Assembly (NCBI GenBank): GCA_963966185.1
Contig: CAWZYM010000264.1
Location: 1 to 64,000, forward strand
Source: Rhabditoides inermis
Lineage: Eukaryota; Nematoda; Chromadorea; Rhabditida; Rhabditidae
Direction: 5' to 3'
DNA length: 64,000 bases
The notes below the pieces were generated by a model, which was not told where the DNA came from, did no database searches, and was given only the letters and a program-made list of their open reading frames with translations. The position numbers were made by a program, and so were the translations under genes. Positions 61,969 through 64,000 of the stretch are shown piece after piece (position 1 is the stretch's first letter; each line of letters starts with the position of its first letter).

Positions 61969-63552
61969 TGACTCATCTCACGCTGCCTCTCCGCGACTCG
62001 GTGCGAGACCTGGCGGGGTCGCTCTGCGTCCCCGTCCAGCGAGGCCGAAGCGTCGACGTGGAGGTGGACGACGAGTACGAGAAGTACGACGTCGGCACTT
62101 CTGAGTCGTCCCGACCTCGCCGGCATCACAGCAGCAAGAAGCGATTCCCCCGCTTCTCCTCCTTCAACTTGCTCAACAGGGTTGGATTGAGAGGCAGCAC
62201 CAGCTCGAATAGTGGTGAGCGTTTTGTTTCGGCAACGGTGCGTCGGGTTGTGATGAAATCGAGGAATTGTCAGCTTGCGTGACGCGCTGCTGCTTATCTG
62301 GCGAGCCTATAAATTGGATGGCAGAGTGTTAGTGGTTTATCGCTCATGTACGCTCCTGACATTGTTCCCAGGCTCTCACTGTTTCGAGAATCTCGCCAAA
62401 TACGGACGGCGATTTGCATTTTGGCGCGCTTTCTTTTTTGTGTGTTTGCGGTCGGTCGGACTCTAGTCTCATACCCGCGCATTTGCTTGGCGGCCGTCCG
62501 TTCAGCCGGTTTTCTTCCATCTAGCAGTGTCTAGGGTCACTCGCTATCGATTCGAGGCATGATATCATGTGATAGTGAGAGGTTTTGCGGGCTTCGTTTT
62601 CGAATAGTGCAGTTGTTGTTATTGCCTATGGCTGGAGTGTGAGGGCGGGTAATATCGATTTTATGATTTGTGGCTGGAGTGAGAGGGAGAGAGAGAGAGA
62701 GAGAGAGACTGGGTGTCCCGTGCTCACATCTGGAAAACTCCACTTTAATGTGTTAGTTCTGTTCCAGTCTCGTCCATGCTGTTTTGTTTCTCATTTCTCT
62801 ACCCTCTATACCGTTCCATGATTCACGCTCTGACGAGTAGTCATCACACCCTTGAAATACCAGTATCGACAAATGACGATACTGTATGGAGTTATTTATG
62901 GTTGATTTTGAGATGTGCAGTGTTCGTTGCTTTTTTCAAACTTGTTTCTCAATGTCGTTTCGTTCCAGTACGCGCACCCCCATCGGGCGGTGCTTCAGAT
63001 AGCGCATTGGGTGCCGTAGCAGCAGCGATGCCGCCCCCCACCGGACGGCCCGCCAAGGACAACGGCCATGGTGAGAGAGGTGGTCCGCTAGCATAACTAT
63101 CATAGCGTCGCCACGCGGGGCGGGATACTGGCTCTTTTTCAATTTACGTTTGTTATTTTGTGTATCCCGCTCGCAGAGACCAAGCAACTATGGCGTTTTG
63201 TAGACTGTGCACGAGCTATATAACCAGAGATTGTCGTGTGACCTGTTAGAGCCGTTAAATGTTAGATGTTAGTCGTTAGATGACCTGTTAGAGAACGAAG
63301 CATTCGACTGGAGTGACAAATTCAAAAAAAGTACTTAGACAAATTCGTCTACCTATATGTTTTTTTACTCAGTTTCTTGATCGACGTCCGAGAGAACGGA
63401 TGTTTCTTTGATTTCTGTAATGATTGGTGTCAGAGAATGGCGAGCAGCAGCCGGCGGTGGCTGGTCTGGACGCCAAGGAGGCTCTGAAGAGGGCGGCGGC
63501 GGCCAGGGCGTCCGTCATCGCCACCTCGGCCAGCGACAAGGACACGCATGTG
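61969..63552 (+). CDS. three exons of an unrecognised gene, continuing past the window
   Basis: Exons 61969-62214, 62969-63070 and 63434-63552 have GT-AG borders and consistent phase 1 joins. The protein segment is low-complexity: VTHLTLPLRDSVRDL, an acidic stretch (VDVEVDDEYEKYD), basic/Ser clusters (RPRRHHSSKKRFPRFSSFNL), a Pro/Gly/Ala region and an Ala-rich helix (AKEALKRAAAARASV). No domain recognised. The 5' start is not settled: the first listed acceptor (GTCTGTAG) could be replaced by one inside the exon (CCCGTCCAG, about 62039), and an earlier exon at 60904-61032 is possible but ends in another phase. The 3' end lies beyond 64000. Confidence 0.55.
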
Positions 63553-64000
63553 GTGGGCAGGGGTTGATATTGATTGATTGAATATCTGTGTGTGTTTTTG
63601 ACTTCTAGTTTTTATACTGTTCTTAATTGGTTGATGCAGGGTAACTGGGTGTAGACTGCCTGTTTGCCTCTTTCTGGTAGGCGATAGCTGTGAGTCTCAC
63701 GTTGTAGGTTGTAGTTTTTATGCATTGCGTACTTTTCCACGTTTTTTTTTAAAGAGTTGTACTCACTGGATTAGTGGATATTACTATAATTAGTATGAGG
63801 TGCTGTGTGTGTTCTGGCTAATAGATATGCAATTAGAGACAGGCCTATGTTTTGGAGGTGCTCGATTAAGATTTTTTTTCGCTGCATGCTCGCCTCGCGG
63901 CGTCAGCGAACCCACTTTTTCTTTCGTTCATCCGCGAGCTGTAATTTGCCTTTCGCGCGCGCCTCGCCCCACCTGCGTGTGCCGTTCGAGGTGTCGAATT
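63553..64000. other. intron or downstream flank of the last gene
   Basis: T-rich sequence following a GTGGGC donor. No further exon recognised before the window ends. Confidence 0.4.

Overview
The window is nuclear DNA of a nematode. The clearest marker is a cuticle collagen with the nematode-specific N-terminal domain at 18840-24620. It is accompanied by a serpentine-type chemoreceptor, an acyltransferase-3/SGNH membrane protein of the kind expanded in worms, a Tc1-type transposon, and GT-AG introns ending in TTTCAG or a similar sequence. Introns are long (often 0.3-1.8 kb) and full of (GA/CT)n tracts and transposon debris, so this is not a compact genome like that of Caenorhabditis. I cannot name the species.

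Layout, left to right. 259-6162 (minus): the first 19 recognised exons of a cadherin, running off the left edge. 6163-12912: no gene; nested transposon remnants. 12913-14000 (minus): four-exon 7TM chemoreceptor. 14474-15255: 3' end of a non-LTR retrotransposon. 15921-17465: Tc1/mariner element with 447-bp inverted repeats and a dead transposase. 18840-24620 (plus): cuticle collagen, seven exons. 24621-29665: no gene seen. 29666-34251 (plus): DM-domain (doublesex/mab-3 family) transcription factor, seven exons. 36307-44016: transposon-rich block with a MULE-like gene carrying a SWIM zinc finger (minus), a perfect (GACA)n array of about 1.04 kb, a 292-bp tandem duplication and orphan exon-like fragments. 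45077-48864 (plus): acyltransferase-3 with C-terminal SGNH domain, 23 exons. 49017-52706: repeats and minus-strand exon-like fragments. 52755-60903 (plus): a tight head-to-tail cluster of a NEDD8-type cysteine protease (ulp-3/SENP8), SHQ1 (H/ACA snoRNP assembly) and a UQCC2-like complex III assembly factor. 61969-63552 (plus): three exons of an unrecognised gene leaving the right edge.

The host genes belong to unrelated pathways. The exception in arrangement is ulp-3 and SHQ1, only 161 bp apart on one strand with AG acceptor sites next to their start codons, which suggests a nematode operon; the UQCC2-like gene follows after 337 bp. From memory, C. elegans ulp-3 (Y48A5A.2) and its SHQ1 homologue (Y48A5A.1) are also neighbours, which would make this an old linkage; that needs checking.

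The most striking features are not new enzymes but interactions between repeats and gene structure. (GA/CT)n tracts repeatedly begin within a few bases of 5' splice sites. A short TTNA-targeting element landed exactly on the last 3' splice site of ulp-3, and its target duplication recreated the site. One repeat is inserted inside the arm of an inverted repeat. A MULE-type gene has lost most of its catalytic core but keeps its zinc finger. All exon models come from reading splice signals and frame continuity by eye; no transcript or database evidence was available.
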